Part shown: positions 19,763 to 30,740 of the stretch, one piece after another | Layout: each line of letters starts with the position of its first letter | How positions within the stretch are numbered: position 1 is the first letter of the stretch | Assembly: GCF_002812805.1 (NCBI RefSeq) | Contig: NZ_NMUM01000030.1 | Coordinates: 422,385-486,384, forward strand | DNA: 64,000 bases | Source: Microbacterium lacus | GTDB lineage: Bacteria > Actinomycetota > Actinomycetes > Actinomycetales > Microbacteriaceae | Reading direction: 5' to 3' | Made by a program: the position numbers and the translations under genes | The notes under the pieces: generated by a model | Told to the model about the DNA's origin: nothing | Seen by the model: the letters and a program-made list of their open reading frames with translations, nothing else | Database searches by the model: none

Positions 19763-21711
19763 GGGTTGACCCCTCCGAGGCCGGCGGCGCCGGGCCCCTC
19801 ACGTTCGACGATCGATGCGGATGACAGGGGTGCGGGCTCGGCGATCGAGGCATCCGGAATCGGGGGCGAACCATCCGTCTCGTTGGTCGGGTTGGTTTCC
19901 GATTCGAGGCTCGAGATCACGTGCCGGTAGTGCTCGCTCGTGCGGAGAAGCTCGGAGTGCGTGCCTACTGCCGTGATCCGCCCGTCCTCCAGCAGAGCGA
20001 CCCGGTCGGCGAGCGCGACGGTCGACGGCCGGTGTGCGACGATCAGCGCCGTCGTCGTCTCCAGCACACGCCGTAGCGCGGCCTCGACGAGCGCCTCCGT
20101 GTCGACATCCAGGGCCGAGAGCGGGTCATCGAGCACGAGGACGGCCGGGTTGGCGGCGACCGCCCGGGCGAGGGCTAGACGCTGACGCTGACCACCCGAC
20201 AGGCTCAGGCCCTCTTCGCCGATGATCGTGTCGACGCCGTCGGGCAGGTCGTCCACGAAGGCCGCCTGCGCGACGTCGAGCGCTTCGCGCAACACACGCT
20301 CGGCCTCGGCGCTGCCGGGCTCGAGATCTTCGCGTCCGAGCAGCACGTTCTCGCGGACGGTCGCGGAAAACAGCGTCGCGTCTTCGAAAGCCATCCCGAT
20401 GTGACGCCGGAGCTCGTGCAGCGTGAGCTCGCGAACATCTACGCCATCCAGCTCGACACGCCCCGCGGTCACGTCGTAGAGCCGCGTCGGCAGCGTCGTG
20501 AGCGTCGTCTTGCCGGAACCGGTCAGGCCGACGAGTGCCATCGTCTCGCCCGGGCGCAGCACGAGGTCGATGCCATCGAGGATGTCGCGATCGGTTTCGG
20601 GCGCATCCTGATATCGGAAATGGGCGCCACGGAACGCGAGCTCGCCACGGACCCTACCGTCGGCGAGAGCCGCGCTGCGGGGCTTGGCGGGATCGACGAT
20701 GGTGTTCTCTTCGTCGAAGACCTCGAACACACGATCCGTCGCGGTGCGCGCATCGAGCAGGAACGAGAACAGGAATCCGATCGACTCCATCGGCCACCGC
20801 AGCACCGTGGCCATCGCGAAGAACGCGAACAGTTCGGCGACGCTCAGCTGGCCGAGCTGCGCGAGCACGATCCCAGCCGCCAGGCAGAGCGCGAAGGCGA
20901 TCTCGGGCAGCAGCACGAGCCAGAACCAGATCAGCCCGACCGCACGAGCCTTGTTCAACTCGGTCGCGCGCAGACCCTCGGCCTGGCTCGCGAACTTCTT
21001 CAGCGCGTGGCCGCCCCGGCCGAACGCCTTCAGCACACGGATGCCGTGCACGCTCTCTTCAACCGCCGTTGCCAGGTCGCCCGCCTGATCCTGGCTCTGC
21101 CGGGTGAGCGATCCGTAACGCTTCTCGAAGCGGAAACCGGCAATCCAGAGCGGAATCGAGCAGACCACGAAGATCGTGCCGAGCGCCCAGTGCCACCGGA
21201 AGAGGATGACCGAGCCGACCAGGATCGTCAGGACGTTGACGACGAGCAGCACGAGACCGAACGCGAGCCAACGCCGGATCAGGCTGATGTCCTGCATCAT
21301 GCGGCTGAGCAGCTGCCCCGACTGCCAGCGGTCATGGAACGCGACGGGCAAGCGCTGCAGGCGCTCGTAGAACTGGGTGCGCAGGTCGTATTCGACCTTC
21401 GTCGCGGGTCCGAGCACGAACCAGCGCCGCGCCCACACCATGAGGGCCTCGAGAAGCCCGAGGCCGAGCACGACGACGGCGCCCCACACGATCTGCCCGG
21501 TGTCTCTCGACGCGATCGGGCCCGCCACGATGACCTCCAGGGCGAGCGGGATCGTGAGGGCCAGCAGACTCGCGATGAGGGCGCTGACGCCACCCAGCAC
21601 GAGGCGCCCGGCGACCGGACGGGCGAAGGGAACGAGGCGGGCCAGGGCGCGCGGCGTTGACAGCCGAGAGGTCGACGGTTGGGGCGTGGGTGTCGAGGCT
21701 GTCGAAGTCAT
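19759..21711 (-). CDS. ABC exporter subunit with degenerate catalytic site (heterodimer half)
   Basis: 650 residues from ATG 21711 with AAAAGGAC upstream. Six-helix domain, then Walker [10 protein letters not shown], canonical signature [14 protein letters not shown], but Walker [13 protein letters not shown], where Asp replaces the catalytic Glu. So this half has one non-hydrolysing ATP site, matching heterodimeric exporters such as TM287/288. A C-terminal tail of about 50 residues follows. Operon with its partner; substrate unknown. Confidence 0.88.
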   Translation of the reverse strand: MTSTASTPTPQPSTSRLSTPRALARLVPFARPVAGRLVLGGVSALIASLLALTIPLALEVIVAGPIASRDTGQIVWGAVVVLGLGLLEALMVWARRWFVLGPATKVEYDLRTQFYERLQRLPVAFHDRWQSGQLLSRMMQDISLIRRWLAFGLVLLVVNVLTILVGSVILFRWHWALGTIFVVCSIPLWIAGFRFEKRYGSLTRQSQDQAGDLATAVEESVHGIRVLKAFGRGGHALKKFASQAEGLRATELNKARAVGLIWFWLVLLPEIAFALCLAAGIVLAQLGQLSVAELFAFFAMATVLRWPMESIGFLFSFLLDARTATDRVFEVFDEENTIVDPAKPRSAALADGRVRGELAFRGAHFRYQDAPETDRDILDGIDLVLRPGETMALVGLTGSGKTTLTTLPTRLYDVTAGRVELDGVDVRELTLHELRRHIGMAFEDATLFSATVRENVLLGREDLEPGSAEAERVLREALDVAQAAFVDDLPDGVDTIIGEEGLSLSGGQRQRLALARAVAANPAVLVLDDPLSALDVDTEALVEAALRRVLETTTALIVAHRPSTVALADRVALLEDGRITAVGTHSELLRTSEHYRHVISSLESETNPTNETDGSPPIPDASIAEPAPLSSASIVEREGPGAAGLGGVNP

Positions 21712-21895
21712 GGTCCTTTTGGGCGTGCAGAATCGCCTAGTCGGCGCGACGGTGCGGAAGAGCTGCAGCGCACGGATCCTGGTCGCCAGGCGCGGTGCGG
21801 GCAGCCTTCCAGAGTATGCGCCCGCGCGGAGCGAGGCAAGCATCAGACCGCTTCCCGCGCGGGGTGCGGGCCCGAGCGGGCCGGTTTCGACAGGA

Positions 21896-22426
21896 TCAGG
21901 ACGACTGCGTCACGGGCAATGCGTCTCCCCGTTCGCGGGCGAGCAGGCCGGCCTTGACGGGCAGACCCCAGGCGAAACCGCCGAGCGATCCGTCGCTGCG
22001 CAGCACGCGGTGACACGGCACGAACAGGGCGGGGGCGTTTCGCGCACAGACGGATGCCGCGGCCCGAACCGCCGTCGGCGAGCCGAACGTGGCAGCGAAC
22101 TCGCTGTAGGTCAGCGGCCCTCCCGGCGTGATGCGACGCAGCGCACTCCAGCCCTTGAGTTGCAGCTCGGTGCCGTGCTGCCGCACCGGTACGTCATCGA
22201 GCGCGTCGAGGGCGCCGCCGTAATACGCGCGCGCCGCCTCGGCAGCGTCGAGGTGGGCCTCGCGCACGGCGTCGGGCCGCAGGGACGGGTGGATACGGGC
22301 GATGACGGCCGAGGCATCCGTCGTCCAACCGGCCGCAAGCACGCGCTGGTCAGTGTCGGCGACGATGACGAGCGGACCGTCGGGCGTGTCGATCGTCTCG
22401 GTGAGGGCGGTCTCGGTGGGGGTCAT
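21896..22426 (-). CDS. ogt: Methylated-DNA-[protein]-cysteine S-methyltransferase
   Basis: 176 residues. The active site [19 protein letters not shown] contains the acceptor Cys (PCHR) that takes the alkyl group from O6-alkylguanine in a suicide reaction, and the DNA-binding helix segment [20 protein letters not shown] precedes it. Its ATG overlaps the stop of ada-alkA (ATGA), so both repair functions are made together. Confidence 0.93.
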   Translation of the reverse strand: MTPTETALTETIDTPDGPLVIVADTDQRVLAAGWTTDASAVIARIHPSLRPDAVREAHLDAAEAARAYYGGALDALDDVPVRQHGTELQLKGWSALRRITPGGPLTYSEFAATFGSPTAVRAAASVCARNAPALFVPCHRVLRSDGSLGGFAWGLPVKAGLLARERGDALPVTQSS

Positions 22427-24030
22427 GCGGGGATGCCTTTCGTCGGGCGAGCATCAGGAAGGTGAGCTGGGGCGGAATATGTCTCGAGGGGCCCGGATTC
22501 GGGGTGTTGCGGGTGCGGCTCCTCTGAGATGTCCGCCGGGCGCAGGTCCGCGGCCGCGCGCCATAGATGCCCGGTCAGATACGACCGCCACGGCGCGAAC
22601 GGTGCGACACGGGCGGTCAGCTCGCGGGGGCCGCCGGGCAGTCCGGCGCGAACGGCGCCCGTCCGCACGGCCACGTCGCCCGGCAAGAACACATCGGGGT
22701 CGCCGGTCACCCGCATCCGCACATAGTCGGCGGTCCAGGGCCCGACGCCGGGCAGAGCGAGGAGTGTCGCGCGCTGCGCCGCGGGGTCATCCCCCGGCCC
22801 CAGATCGAGCTCGCCCGACGCGAGGGCCGCGGCGACGGCCGTGATGGCGTTGATCCGGGCACGTGGACCGCGCAGCACGTCGGCGCCGTGCTCGGCGAGC
22901 GCGGACATCGTCGGGAACAGCCGATCCGTTCCCTCCCCGGCGTCGACGGATTCGCCGAGCTCTTCCGTGAGCCGCGTGAGCGCCGTTCGGGCCGCGCCGA
23001 CGGTGATCTGCTGCCCGACCATCGCGCGGATTAACATCTCGTGTGGGTCGGCGGCACCGGGCACCCGCAGCCCGGGCACGGCGCGCACGCGCGCGGCGAT
23101 CAGTGAGTCGGTCGACAGCGCCGCATCGATCGCGAGCGGGTCGGCGTCGAGATCGAAGAGCCGCCGCACCCGTGCCACGAGAGACGCCAGGTCCGCCGGG
23201 CGGGCAACGCGGGCTTCGAGCACGAGTCGACCCTGCGCGGGTACATCCCGCACCCGGAACCACGCGGGCCCACCCGGCAGCCGCAGGGTGCGCGCGAAGG
23301 AATCGGATGATGCGACCTCCACCCCCGCGATCGCCCGCGCCGACATCCACGCGAACAAGCCCGCGGCATCGAACGGCAGCCGGTACGGCAGCGCGAGGCG
23401 GATGGTGCCCCCCGCCTCGGGCGCCGCCCCGGCCCGCGTGCCACGCGCGCGCAGCTCGGTCGGGGTCATCCCGAACACCTCGCGCACCGTGTCGTTGAAC
23501 TGCCGAACGCTCGCAAATCCCGCCGAGAACGCGACATCCGCCGCCGTCAGGTCGGTGCCGAGAAGCAGCATGCGAGCGGTATGGGCGCGCTGGGCTCGGG
23601 CGAGGGCAAGCGGCCCGGCGCCGAGTTCGGCCGCGAGCATCCGCGTCAGATGCCGGGGCGAGTAGCCGAGTCGCGCAGCGAGCCCCGGAACGCCCTCCCG
23701 TTCGATCACGCCGTCGGCGATCAGCCGCATGGCCCGGCCCGCGGCGTCCCCCCGCAGATCCCACTCGGGCGAACCCGGCGCCGCCTCGGGCAGGCAGCGC
23801 TTGCAGGCGCGGTAGCCCGCCTCGTGTGCGGCGGCCGATGTGGCGAAGAATGACACGTTCCCGGGCTTTGGAGTCCGCGCGGGGCAGCTTGGCCGGCAGT
23901 AGATCCCGGTCGTCCGGACCGCCGTGACGAACTGGCCGTCGAAGCGGGTGTCGCGCGACGAGATCGCGCGGTAGCGCTCGTCGAAGGTCATCGACGGATG
24001 CCTCGGCGGGGCGCTCGCGGACTGCTTCAT
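22423..24030 (-). CDS. Ada-like regulator fused to AlkA DNA glycosylase
   Basis: 535 residues. Residues 12-90: Ada methyl-phosphotriester domain with the four zinc/acceptor Cys (YCRPSCPA and ACKRC). Residues 95-200: AraC helix-turn-helix pair ([16 protein letters not shown]). Residues 210-500: AlkA N-terminal domain and HhH-GPD glycosylase, [18 protein letters not shown] with catalytic Asp in FLPGDVAVR. Methylation of the Zn-Cys would convert it to an activator of its own operon, and the C-terminal half excises 3-methyladenine. ATG at 23991 is an alternative start. Confidence 0.93.
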   Translation of the reverse strand: MKQSASAPPRHPSMTFDERYRAISSRDTRFDGQFVTAVRTTGIYCRPSCPARTPKPGNVSFFATSAAAHEAGYRACKRCLPEAAPGSPEWDLRGDAAGRAMRLIADGVIEREGVPGLAARLGYSPRHLTRMLAAELGAGPLALARAQRAHTARMLLLGTDLTAADVAFSAGFASVRQFNDTVREVFGMTPTELRARGTRAGAAPEAGGTIRLALPYRLPFDAAGLFAWMSARAIAGVEVASSDSFARTLRLPGGPAWFRVRDVPAQGRLVLEARVARPADLASLVARVRRLFDLDADPLAIDAALSTDSLIAARVRAVPGLRVPGAADPHEMLIRAMVGQQITVGAARTALTRLTEELGESVDAGEGTDRLFPTMSALAEHGADVLRGPRARINAITAVAAALASGELDLGPGDDPAAQRATLLALPGVGPWTADYVRMRVTGDPDVFLPGDVAVRTGAVRAGLPGGPRELTARVAPFAPWRSYLTGHLWRAAADLRPADISEEPHPQHPESGPLETYSAPAHLPDARPTKGIPA

Positions 24031-24432
24031 GCCCCCAGCCTGACACGCTCCGGACGCCCTCGCTCGCGGAAATCGGACACCGCGGCGCGGGCTTCGAACC
24101 CCGGCGTGCCGAGCCTGCCGGTTAGCGCCGAGCCCGCCGCTTATCCACGCGGAACAACCGGCGCGCTCGGGACCAACCGGCGGACTCGGTGCCTCTTCTC
24201 AACTCGCGAGGGGAAGGCCCTCGCGTCGCATGAGCCGGAATCGCTGCCGTCGCGTCGACCCCCGGGTCGACCGTGGCGAAGGCGTCACGCTAACGCCGCC
24301 GCGCGCCGGCGCATGCCGAGGCCGCCCGTTCTCGCCGAGGCCGCCGCATATCCGCGCGGAACAACCGGCGGACTCGGCAAGAACCGGCGGACTCGCGAGT
24401 TCAGATCCGCGCACGAAACGAGAGGCGCCGCG
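24031..24432. repeat. Intergenic region with two copies of an ~85-bp GC-rich repeat
   Basis: 402 bp between divergent ada-alkA and the 3' end of purH. Copy A begins near 24107 and copy B near 24314. Both contain tccRcgcggaacaaccgg followed by cggactcgg, and both carry a repeated accggcggactc element. No convincing gene is present, and no purH terminator with a T tract is seen. The repeat looks like a dispersed, non-coding family element. Confidence 0.6.
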
Positions 24433-26040
24433 TCAGTGGAAGAAGTGGCGCTCGCCCGTGAAGAACATCGTCACGCCGGCGTCACGCGCGGCCTGGATGA
24501 CCTCGTCGTCACGCACCGAGCCACCCGGCTGCACGATCGCGGCGATACCCGCATCGAGCAGCACCTGCGGACCATCCGCGAACGGGAAGAAGGCATCGGA
24601 TGCGGCAACCGAACCGCGTGCGCGGTCCCCCGCACGATCGACCGCGAGGCGGCACGAATCGACCCGGTTGACCTGACCCATCCCGATTCCGACGGTGGCG
24701 GAGTTCTTCGCGAGCACGATCGCGTTCGACTTGACCGCGCGGCACGCCTTCCACGCGAAGATGAGGTTCGTCATGTCTTCGCCCTCGGGCTGCGTGCCCG
24801 AGACGAGCTCCCAGTCCTTCGCGACCGACTCGATGTCGTCCGGGAACCGGTCCGCGTCCTGCAACAGCAGTCCACCGGAGACGAGGCGGACATCCATCCG
24901 CTCCTGCTTCCAGTCGGCCGGAAGCTGCAGCAGCCGCAGGTTCTTCTTCTCGGCGAAGACCTCGAGCGCCTGCGGCTCGAAGCCCGGCGCGACGATGACC
25001 TCGGTGAAGATGTCGCGCAGGTTCTCGGCCATCTTCAGCGTGACCGGGCGGTTCGCGGCGATCACGCCACCGAAGGCCGAGACGGGGTCGCACTCGTTCG
25101 CCCGCAGGTGGGCGCTGGCGATCGGGTCGAGCGCGTTCGGCGCTCCCACCGCGATGCCGCAGGGGTTGGCGTGCTTGATGATCGCGACGGCGGGCTTGAC
25201 CATGTCGAACGCGGCGCGGAGGGCGGCATCCGCGTCGACGTAGTTGTTGTAGCTCATGCCCTTGCCCTGCAGCTGCGTCGCCTGCGCGATACCGTGGCCG
25301 CCCGTGCGCGTGTAGATCGCGGCACGCTGGTGCGAGTTCTCGCCGTAGCGAAGGGTCTCGAGGCGCTCGGCGCGGATCGTCAGGTGGCCCGGCAGTTCTT
25401 CGCCTTCGGCGAGCGTGCCCTCGGCGAACCAGGTCGCGACGGCCGAGTCGTATGCCGCGGTGTGCGCGAAGGCACGCGCCGCGAGCTCACGGCGCTGGCC
25501 GAGCGTCGTGCCGCCCGAGGCGACGGCGTCGATCACGGCCGGGTAGGACGAGGGCGACACCACGATGGCGACGTTCGCGTGGTTCTTGGCCGAGGCGCGG
25601 ACCATCGCGGGGCCGCCGATGTCGATCTGCTCGACCACGTCGTCGGCTTCGGCGCCCGAGGCCACGGTCTCCACGAACGGGTACAGGTTGACCACGACGA
25701 GCTCGAACGGCGCGATGTCGAGGTCCGCGAGCTGGCGCTCGTGGTCTTCCAGACGCAGGTCGGCGAGAAGGCCCGCATGCACGCCCGGGTGGAGCGTCTT
25801 GACCCGCCCGTCGAGCGACTCGGGGAAGCCCGTCACCGCCGCAACATCCGTCACCGCGAAACCGGCGTCGCGGATCGTCGCCGCGGTCGAACCCGTCGAA
25901 ACGATCTCGACACCGGCGTCGGCTAGGGCTGCAGCAAGAACCAGCAGGTCGGACTTGTCGCTGACGGATACGAGGGCGCGACGAACGGGGACGACATCGC
26001 GGTCGCGGTAGAGGGACTTGTCGTGGCTCGGTCCGGCCAT
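24433..26040 (-). CDS. purH: Bifunctional AICAR transformylase / IMP cyclohydrolase
   Basis: 535 residues from ATG 26040, with AAAGGAGC upstream; a longer in-frame reading begins 39 codons earlier without such a site. N-terminal MGS-like cyclohydrolase domain ([40 protein letters not shown]), then the AICARFT domain ([29 protein letters not shown]-type [12 protein letters not shown]). Catalyses the last two steps of IMP synthesis. Downstream of purN with a 58-bp gap. Confidence 0.95.
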   Translation of the reverse strand: MAGPSHDKSLYRDRDVVPVRRALVSVSDKSDLLVLAAALADAGVEIVSTGSTAATIRDAGFAVTDVAAVTGFPESLDGRVKTLHPGVHAGLLADLRLEDHERQLADLDIAPFELVVVNLYPFVETVASGAEADDVVEQIDIGGPAMVRASAKNHANVAIVVSPSSYPAVIDAVASGGTTLGQRRELAARAFAHTAAYDSAVATWFAEGTLAEGEELPGHLTIRAERLETLRYGENSHQRAAIYTRTGGHGIAQATQLQGKGMSYNNYVDADAALRAAFDMVKPAVAIIKHANPCGIAVGAPNALDPIASAHLRANECDPVSAFGGVIAANRPVTLKMAENLRDIFTEVIVAPGFEPQALEVFAEKKNLRLLQLPADWKQERMDVRLVSGGLLLQDADRFPDDIESVAKDWELVSGTQPEGEDMTNLIFAWKACRAVKSNAIVLAKNSATVGIGMGQVNRVDSCRLAVDRAGDRARGSVAASDAFFPFADGPQVLLDAGIAAIVQPGGSVRDDEVIQAARDAGVTMFFTGERHFFH

Positions 26041-26098
26041 GGGGATGCTCCTTTGCGGGGACGTTGGTCCGTGGTTGGCGAAAATCAGGTGGGGGAAA

Positions 26099-26692
26099 TC
26101 AGGCGGAGGATGCGGCGGCGAGATCCAGCTCACCGGCTCCGATGCGGCGGACGACATCGATCAACAGGCGGCGCTCGACGGGTTTGATGCGCTCGTGCAG
26201 GGCAGCCTCGTCGTCGCTCGGGTGCACGGGGACACGCTCCTGGGCGAGGATCGGTCCGGTGTCGACCCCGTCGTCGACGACGATGACACTCGCGCCGGTC
26301 TGCTCCACACCCGCGGCGAGCGCGTCACGGACGCCGTGCGCGCCCGGAAACTCGGGCAGGTAGGCAGGATGCGTGTTGACGATGCGCGGGGCGTACGCCG
26401 CGACGACGGCTGGCGGCAGCAGGCGCATCAGGCCGCTCAGCACGATCAGGTCGGGGTTCCACACATCGAGCTGACGCAGGAGCTCGTCGCCCCACGCCTC
26501 ACGCGAATCGAAGCTCGACCACGGCACGAGGAAGGTCGGGATGCCGAACTCGTCGGCATGGGCGAATCCCTCGGCCTCGCGATCGGCACCGACGACGATG
26601 ATTCGAGCGGGGAACCCGGCGCCGTGCGCGGCTTCGAGCAGCGCGCGAAGGTTCGATCCCGTGCCCGAGATGAGGACCGCGACCGTGAGCAC
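26099..26692 (-). CDS. purN: Phosphoribosylglycinamide formyltransferase
   Basis: 197 residues from GTG 26692. Formyltransferase fold: [23 protein letters not shown], catalytic [15 protein letters not shown] (Asn and His) and the Asp of [13 protein letters not shown]. Converts GAR to FGAR with 10-formyl-THF in purine synthesis. Lies between the DUF6350 gene (41 bp upstream) and purH. Confidence 0.95.
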   Translation of the reverse strand: MLTVAVLISGTGSNLRALLEAAHGAGFPARIIVVGADREAEGFAHADEFGIPTFLVPWSSFDSREAWGDELLRQLDVWNPDLIVLSGLMRLLPPAVVAAYAPRIVNTHPAYLPEFPGAHGVRDALAAGVEQTGASVIVVDDGVDTGPILAQERVPVHPSDDEAALHERIKPVERRLLIDVVRRIGAGELDLAAASSA

Positions 26693-26733
26693 CGGTCAAG
26701 TCTACCGGGGCCGGGGCGACACACCCGGGGCGA

Positions 26734-28071
26734 TCACCCCTGAGTGAGAGGAGCGATGGGGGCGGTTGCCTGGTCGTCCTCGATGACGAAAGGACGATCA
26801 CGCGTCTCGCGCGTCGGCGCGATCGGCTGATCCCCGTGCTTCCCGGACGGGGAATCGTCCTCCGGACGCGCGTGCGAGAGAGGCGACAGCAACAGGATGG
26901 CTGCTCCCACGAGCACCTCGACGCCGATCGCGAGGGCGAGGGGGCCCACCTGCGGGCCGACGTCGGCGAGGCGTCCGGGACCGATCGCCCCCGAAGCCGC
27001 GACCGCCATCCCGGTCGCTGCCAGGGCTGCGACGACCGCCATGGCGAGGGTTGTCACGACGCGCGGTGCCATCGCGTCGCTCGGCCCCTCGGTCACGGCG
27101 TGCAGGTGGGAGCGGGCGAACCATCCGCCGAGTGCACCCGCCGCGACGGGGATCAGCGCGACGAGCAGCAGCCACGCGTTGGATGCGTCGGGCACGGCGC
27201 CCAGCACGGGGATCGATGGGACCACGGCCAGATCGGTGCCGACGGGCGAGACGGTGCTGCCCGTGCCGATCGCGAAACCGGGGCCGGCGATCCACGAGAT
27301 CGTCCACACGATGAGGGTCGGGACGTAGGCGAGCTGCCCGAGGGTGACGACGATCGCGCCGAGGATGTCGACGTTGCCGGCTTGATAGAGCGCGACGATC
27401 TCGCCCCCAGATATCGCCACGGCACCCGCGAGCACCACGGCTCCGGCCCCGATAATCGCGGCCACGGTCACGGCCACGCCCAGCGCCGTCGCGCTGATGA
27501 CCGCGTCGCCTGCGCCGCGGCGCTCGAGCCCGTCACGACATGCGTCGATGACCCCGTCGTCCCCGTTCCGCCACGCCGAGACGATGCCCCCGATCAGCAC
27601 GGAAACCGCATACAGGGCCGCGGGGATGACGATGGCCTGCCAGAGAACCGTCGAGACGACATCGGTCGTGGAGGTGAGGGCGATCACCGTCGAGAGCGCT
27701 CCGGAGACGAGAAGCGCGGAGACGAATCCGGTGAACCACGCGCCGGAACGTGCCGCGCGGGCACCCGAGCGAACGCCGAAGATGACGGTGAAGGCGGCGA
27801 AGCCGAGGGGGGCGAGCGAGAACGCGAATGATGCGGCATCCGCCGATATGCCCGCGGCGATCAGCGTGTCCGGCAGCGTCACCTGCAGCGGCACGAGGTT
27901 GCCCGCGTGCCAGACCGCGGCCGTCGAGGGCCAGAGTGCCGCCCAGTCAGCCGTAGCCCCCAGCCCGAAGACCCACAGGGCGGTGAGGGGTGCGGCGATC
28001 ACCGCGAGTCCTCCCGCGACCTGGATGAGGGCGTCGAGCGCACTGAGCAGGGCGACGATGAGGCGATGCAT
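26734..28071 (-). CDS. DUF6350 multi-pass membrane protein
   Basis: 445 residues from ATG 28071. About ten hydrophobic helices, Ala/Val/Gly-rich loops, and a charged cytoplasmic tail with ETRDRPFVIEDDQ at the end. Proteins of this type sit between sucD and purN in many actinobacteria and are often labelled DUF6350 or cell-division PerM; function unproven. An operon with purN is likely. A longer in-frame reading would start over the promoter region and is less likely. Confidence 0.8.
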   Translation of the reverse strand: MHRLIVALLSALDALIQVAGGLAVIAAPLTALWVFGLGATADWAALWPSTAAVWHAGNLVPLQVTLPDTLIAAGISADAASFAFSLAPLGFAAFTVIFGVRSGARAARSGAWFTGFVSALLVSGALSTVIALTSTTDVVSTVLWQAIVIPAALYAVSVLIGGIVSAWRNGDDGVIDACRDGLERRGAGDAVISATALGVAVTVAAIIGAGAVVLAGAVAISGGEIVALYQAGNVDILGAIVVTLGQLAYVPTLIVWTISWIAGPGFAIGTGSTVSPVGTDLAVVPSIPVLGAVPDASNAWLLLVALIPVAAGALGGWFARSHLHAVTEGPSDAMAPRVVTTLAMAVVAALAATGMAVAASGAIGPGRLADVGPQVGPLALAIGVEVLVGAAILLLSPLSHARPEDDSPSGKHGDQPIAPTRETRDRPFVIEDDQATAPIAPLTQG

Positions 28072-28220
28072 GGCGCCCTCGACCCTACCCGCGGCCTCGA
28101 TATCGTCCCGCTCGACCCACCGCCGGCCGGACAACACTCCCGGGGCAACATGGGTATTCCTCCCCATTGGGCCACCCGGAGCGTCCCGGTTAGCATCGAC
28201 AGGACTCAAGAGGAGGGTCT

Positions 28221-29539
28221 GTGTCGCTCGTACTGCCGCACGATATCGCGCCCATTCCCGGTGATGCCGCGGGCATCCGCAGCAAGGCCGACCGGTTCAC
28301 GCGCACAGCGGATGCCATTCTGGATGCCGTCGATGCGCTCCGCACCAGCATCGCCCAGACGCGCAACCACACCAGCGAAGCGCTCGATGTGCTCGCCGAG
28401 AACGCGGGTTCGGTGTCGGAGCAGCTGTCGACGTTGGAATCGCGCTACCGGGTCGCCGGGAGTGCCCTCGGGGATTTCGGAGACGCCCTCGAGACCGCAC
28501 AGGCCGAGGCCCGTTCGCTCGTTGACCAAAGCGCCCAGACGGCCCCGAATCTTGCGTACTACGACCGGCAGATCGCGATCTACACCGACGAGCGGACAAC
28601 GACGACCCGACCGAGCTCGCCGAGGTCACCCGTCACCTGACCGGGCTGCACAGCCGCCGCAACAACGTGCAGGGCGACCTCGCGGATCTGCAAGCACGCT
28701 TCGATCGGGTGGTGCAGGGCGTGCGGGATGCCGGGACCCACGCCGCGGGACGACTCCAGGATGCGATCGGGGGCGACGGCCTGAACGATTCGCTCTGGGA
28801 CGACTTCAGCGGATGGGTGCACGAGAACGCCGAGATTCTGAAGGCCATTCACCAGGTGATGCAATGGGTGACGACCGGGCTCGCCATCCTGAGCCTGTTC
28901 ATTCCTGTCTTGGCACCGTTCGCACTGGCCGCCGCGATCCTGACGGCGGGGCTGAGCCTGATCCTGGCCGCGACGGGCGAGATCTCGTGGGTGGACTTCG
29001 CGCTCGACCTGCTCGCGGTCGCGACCCTCGGCGTTGCCGCCGCGGCGACGCGCACGATCTCGGGCGTCATGACGGCGCTCAAGGGCACCCGTGTCGCGCG
29101 TCTCGGGGCCCAGGGAGTCTCGTCGCCGCTCCGCGTCGTCACCGGAAGCTTCAACGGCGTCCTGAAGGGCACCAAGGGTGCGCAGCTGGGCGGCTTGCAG
29201 CTGCCCTCGCTCGGGTGGGCGAAGGAGATCTGGAAGGCCAAGGGCATCTCGAACGCGCACTTCCTGCGGGTGGCCGAGCTGACGAGGGCCGGAGCGAGCG
29301 GCCCGCTCGATCAGCTCCTGCTCGGCATCGGGCGTCAGGAGATGGCGAAGATCACGATCGCAAACGCCGTTCGCACCGGTGCGACGCAGGTGGATGCCAC
29401 GCTCAACGAGCGGATTCCTCAACTGCTCGAACTCGCGCCCGACGCCCTCGCCGACTCCCCCGTCGGCGACGTGCTCTCGAACATCAGCGAGGGATACCAG
29501 GACATCCGCGAGTCCGCGACTTGGCGGGTGGGCTCGTGA
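28221..29539 (+). pseudogene. T7SS-signal-type secreted protein, split by a 1-nt frameshift
   Basis: GTG 28221 with AAGAGGAGGG. The first 125 codons read IPGDAAGIRSKADRFTRTAD and on as a helical hairpin, the pattern of the putative T7SS-signal domain found in actinobacterial WXG-like effectors. At 28593-28596 (CGG|AC) the frame is lost and a stop follows at 28638. Reading G28595 twice, as if one G were missing, restores DNDDPTELAEVTRHLTGLHS and continues to 29539. The restored product is about 439 residues: helical head, two to three membrane helices (about 215-265), helical tail. Either a real mutation or a base-call error. Confidence 0.7.
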
Positions 29540-30084
29540 CGTCGCCGGTCTCGCGCACCCGCGCGACTTCCGCTACGCGCACGCGGTCAGACAGGGCCGC
29601 GCACATCGCCGCGCGCGTCGAATGGTGGACCGCGATCCTCGTCGTGGCCCTCGGCATCCTCCCGATCGTTTTCATCGCCGTGATCGGGCTCATCCAGGGC
29701 AACGTCCCCGATTCGGACGACGGCGGCATCCTGGGCGCGGGCCCCGGCTATCCCCTGTTCCAGCCGCCGTTCTGGCTGCTGTGGGTGCCGGCCGTCATGA
29801 TGTTCGGCCTCTCCGTCGCAACGTTCCCCCTTCCCCTCCAGCGCTTCCTGTGGGGTGCCCGTCTGGAGATGTCGACCGTCGCGATGGTCGGCTTCGGCAC
29901 GACCCTCGCGGTGTCGGTCGCCTACGGCGGTCAGCACATCGACCTGGCGTGGGCGTCGCTGCTGCACCTCGCCGCGATCGTGCTCTTCGGCATCCGGGCT
30001 CTTCTGGGTGCGCTCGCGCGGCTGCCCGAATCGTGGCGCATCGATCCGAAGAAGCCCCTTCGCGGGAAGGGCACTCGACGATGA
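29536..30084 (+). CDS. Integral membrane protein of the T7SS-like operon
   Basis: 182 residues from GTG 29536, overlapping the previous stop (GTGA). A Thr/Ser/Arg-rich 30-residue N-tail is followed by four hydrophobic segments (about 35-60, 75-95, 110-130, 140-160) and a basic C-tail. No enzyme motif. Translational coupling to the WXG-like protein suggests a membrane partner or protector for it. Not assigned to a family. Confidence 0.75.
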   Translation: MTSPVSRTRATSATRTRSDRAAHIAARVEWWTAILVVALGILPIVFIAVIGLIQGNVPDSDDGGILGAGPGYPLFQPPFWLLWVPAVMMFGLSVATFPLPLQRFLWGARLEMSTVAMVGFGTTLAVSVAYGGQHIDLAWASLLHLAAIVLFGIRALLGALARLPESWRIDPKKPLRGKGTRR

Positions 30085-30740
30085 CGGCGACAGTCACCGA
30101 TCCGACAGCGACCGAGCCGGCTCGCCCCCAGGTCATCCTCCCGCCGGGATGGGTCCTGCTGCCCGTCACAGCGGACAACGCGGCGACCGCCCGCGAGACC
30201 TTCGCCTCGGGCTGGGAACGGGGCCCGCGCGACAGCATCGGCCCCTTCATCCACCGCATGGAGTCGTGGCTGACGACCATGCTCGACGACGCGCACCACA
30301 GCGGCGGAACGAGTGTCGTGCTGCCCCTCGGAGTGCCGTGGCAGGTGCCGGTCTCGACCGGCATCGTGTTCAGCCGCGCCGCTCCCCCGGCCGGCGTGCT
30401 GGGCGCGAGCGACGCACTGCCCCTGCCCGATTCGGGCGATCTGGTCGAGACGGATGCGGGACCCGCTCGCCATCGCGTCGTTGACCACGAGGTTCCCGCG
30501 GATGCCGACGACACCTCGATGGTGCGACTGCACACGATCGAGCGCACCTGGGTGGCTCCCGAGGGGGACGCGTACGTGCTGGCGACCGCCACCATCGCGG
30601 GTCAGCCGATTGACGACTACGCGCCGGTCGCCGACGCTCTGCTGCTGCTGATCGAGACGATCCTGGACGCGGTGACGTGGACGACGCCGCCCCCTGCTGA
30701 GAACCCCGGCGAAAGGCAGGACAATGCCTCTGCGCGTTGA
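30081..30740 (+). CDS. Hypothetical cytoplasmic protein of the T7SS-like operon
   Basis: 219 residues, ATG 30081 overlapping the previous stop (ATGA). No signal peptide or membrane helix. Layout: N-terminal strand VILPPGWVLLPV, a helical middle (FASGWERGPRDSIGPFIHRM), beta-rich central part (TSVVLPLGVPWQVPVSTGIV), then VRLHTIERTWVAPEGDAYVL and a final helix. It resembles the next gene in layout and may be a paralogue. A chaperone or immunity role is possible but only inferred. Confidence 0.7.
   Translation: MTATVTDPTATEPARPQVILPPGWVLLPVTADNAATARETFASGWERGPRDSIGPFIHRMESWLTTMLDDAHHSGGTSVVLPLGVPWQVPVSTGIVFSRAAPPAGVLGASDALPLPDSGDLVETDAGPARHRVVDHEVPADADDTSMVRLHTIERTWVAPEGDAYVLATATIAGQPIDDYAPVADALLLLIETILDAVTWTTPPPAENPGERQDNASAR

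Noticed and set aside
24199..24414. 71-codon minus-strand frame over the repeat copies
   Set aside because: It is a translation of the repeat element itself.
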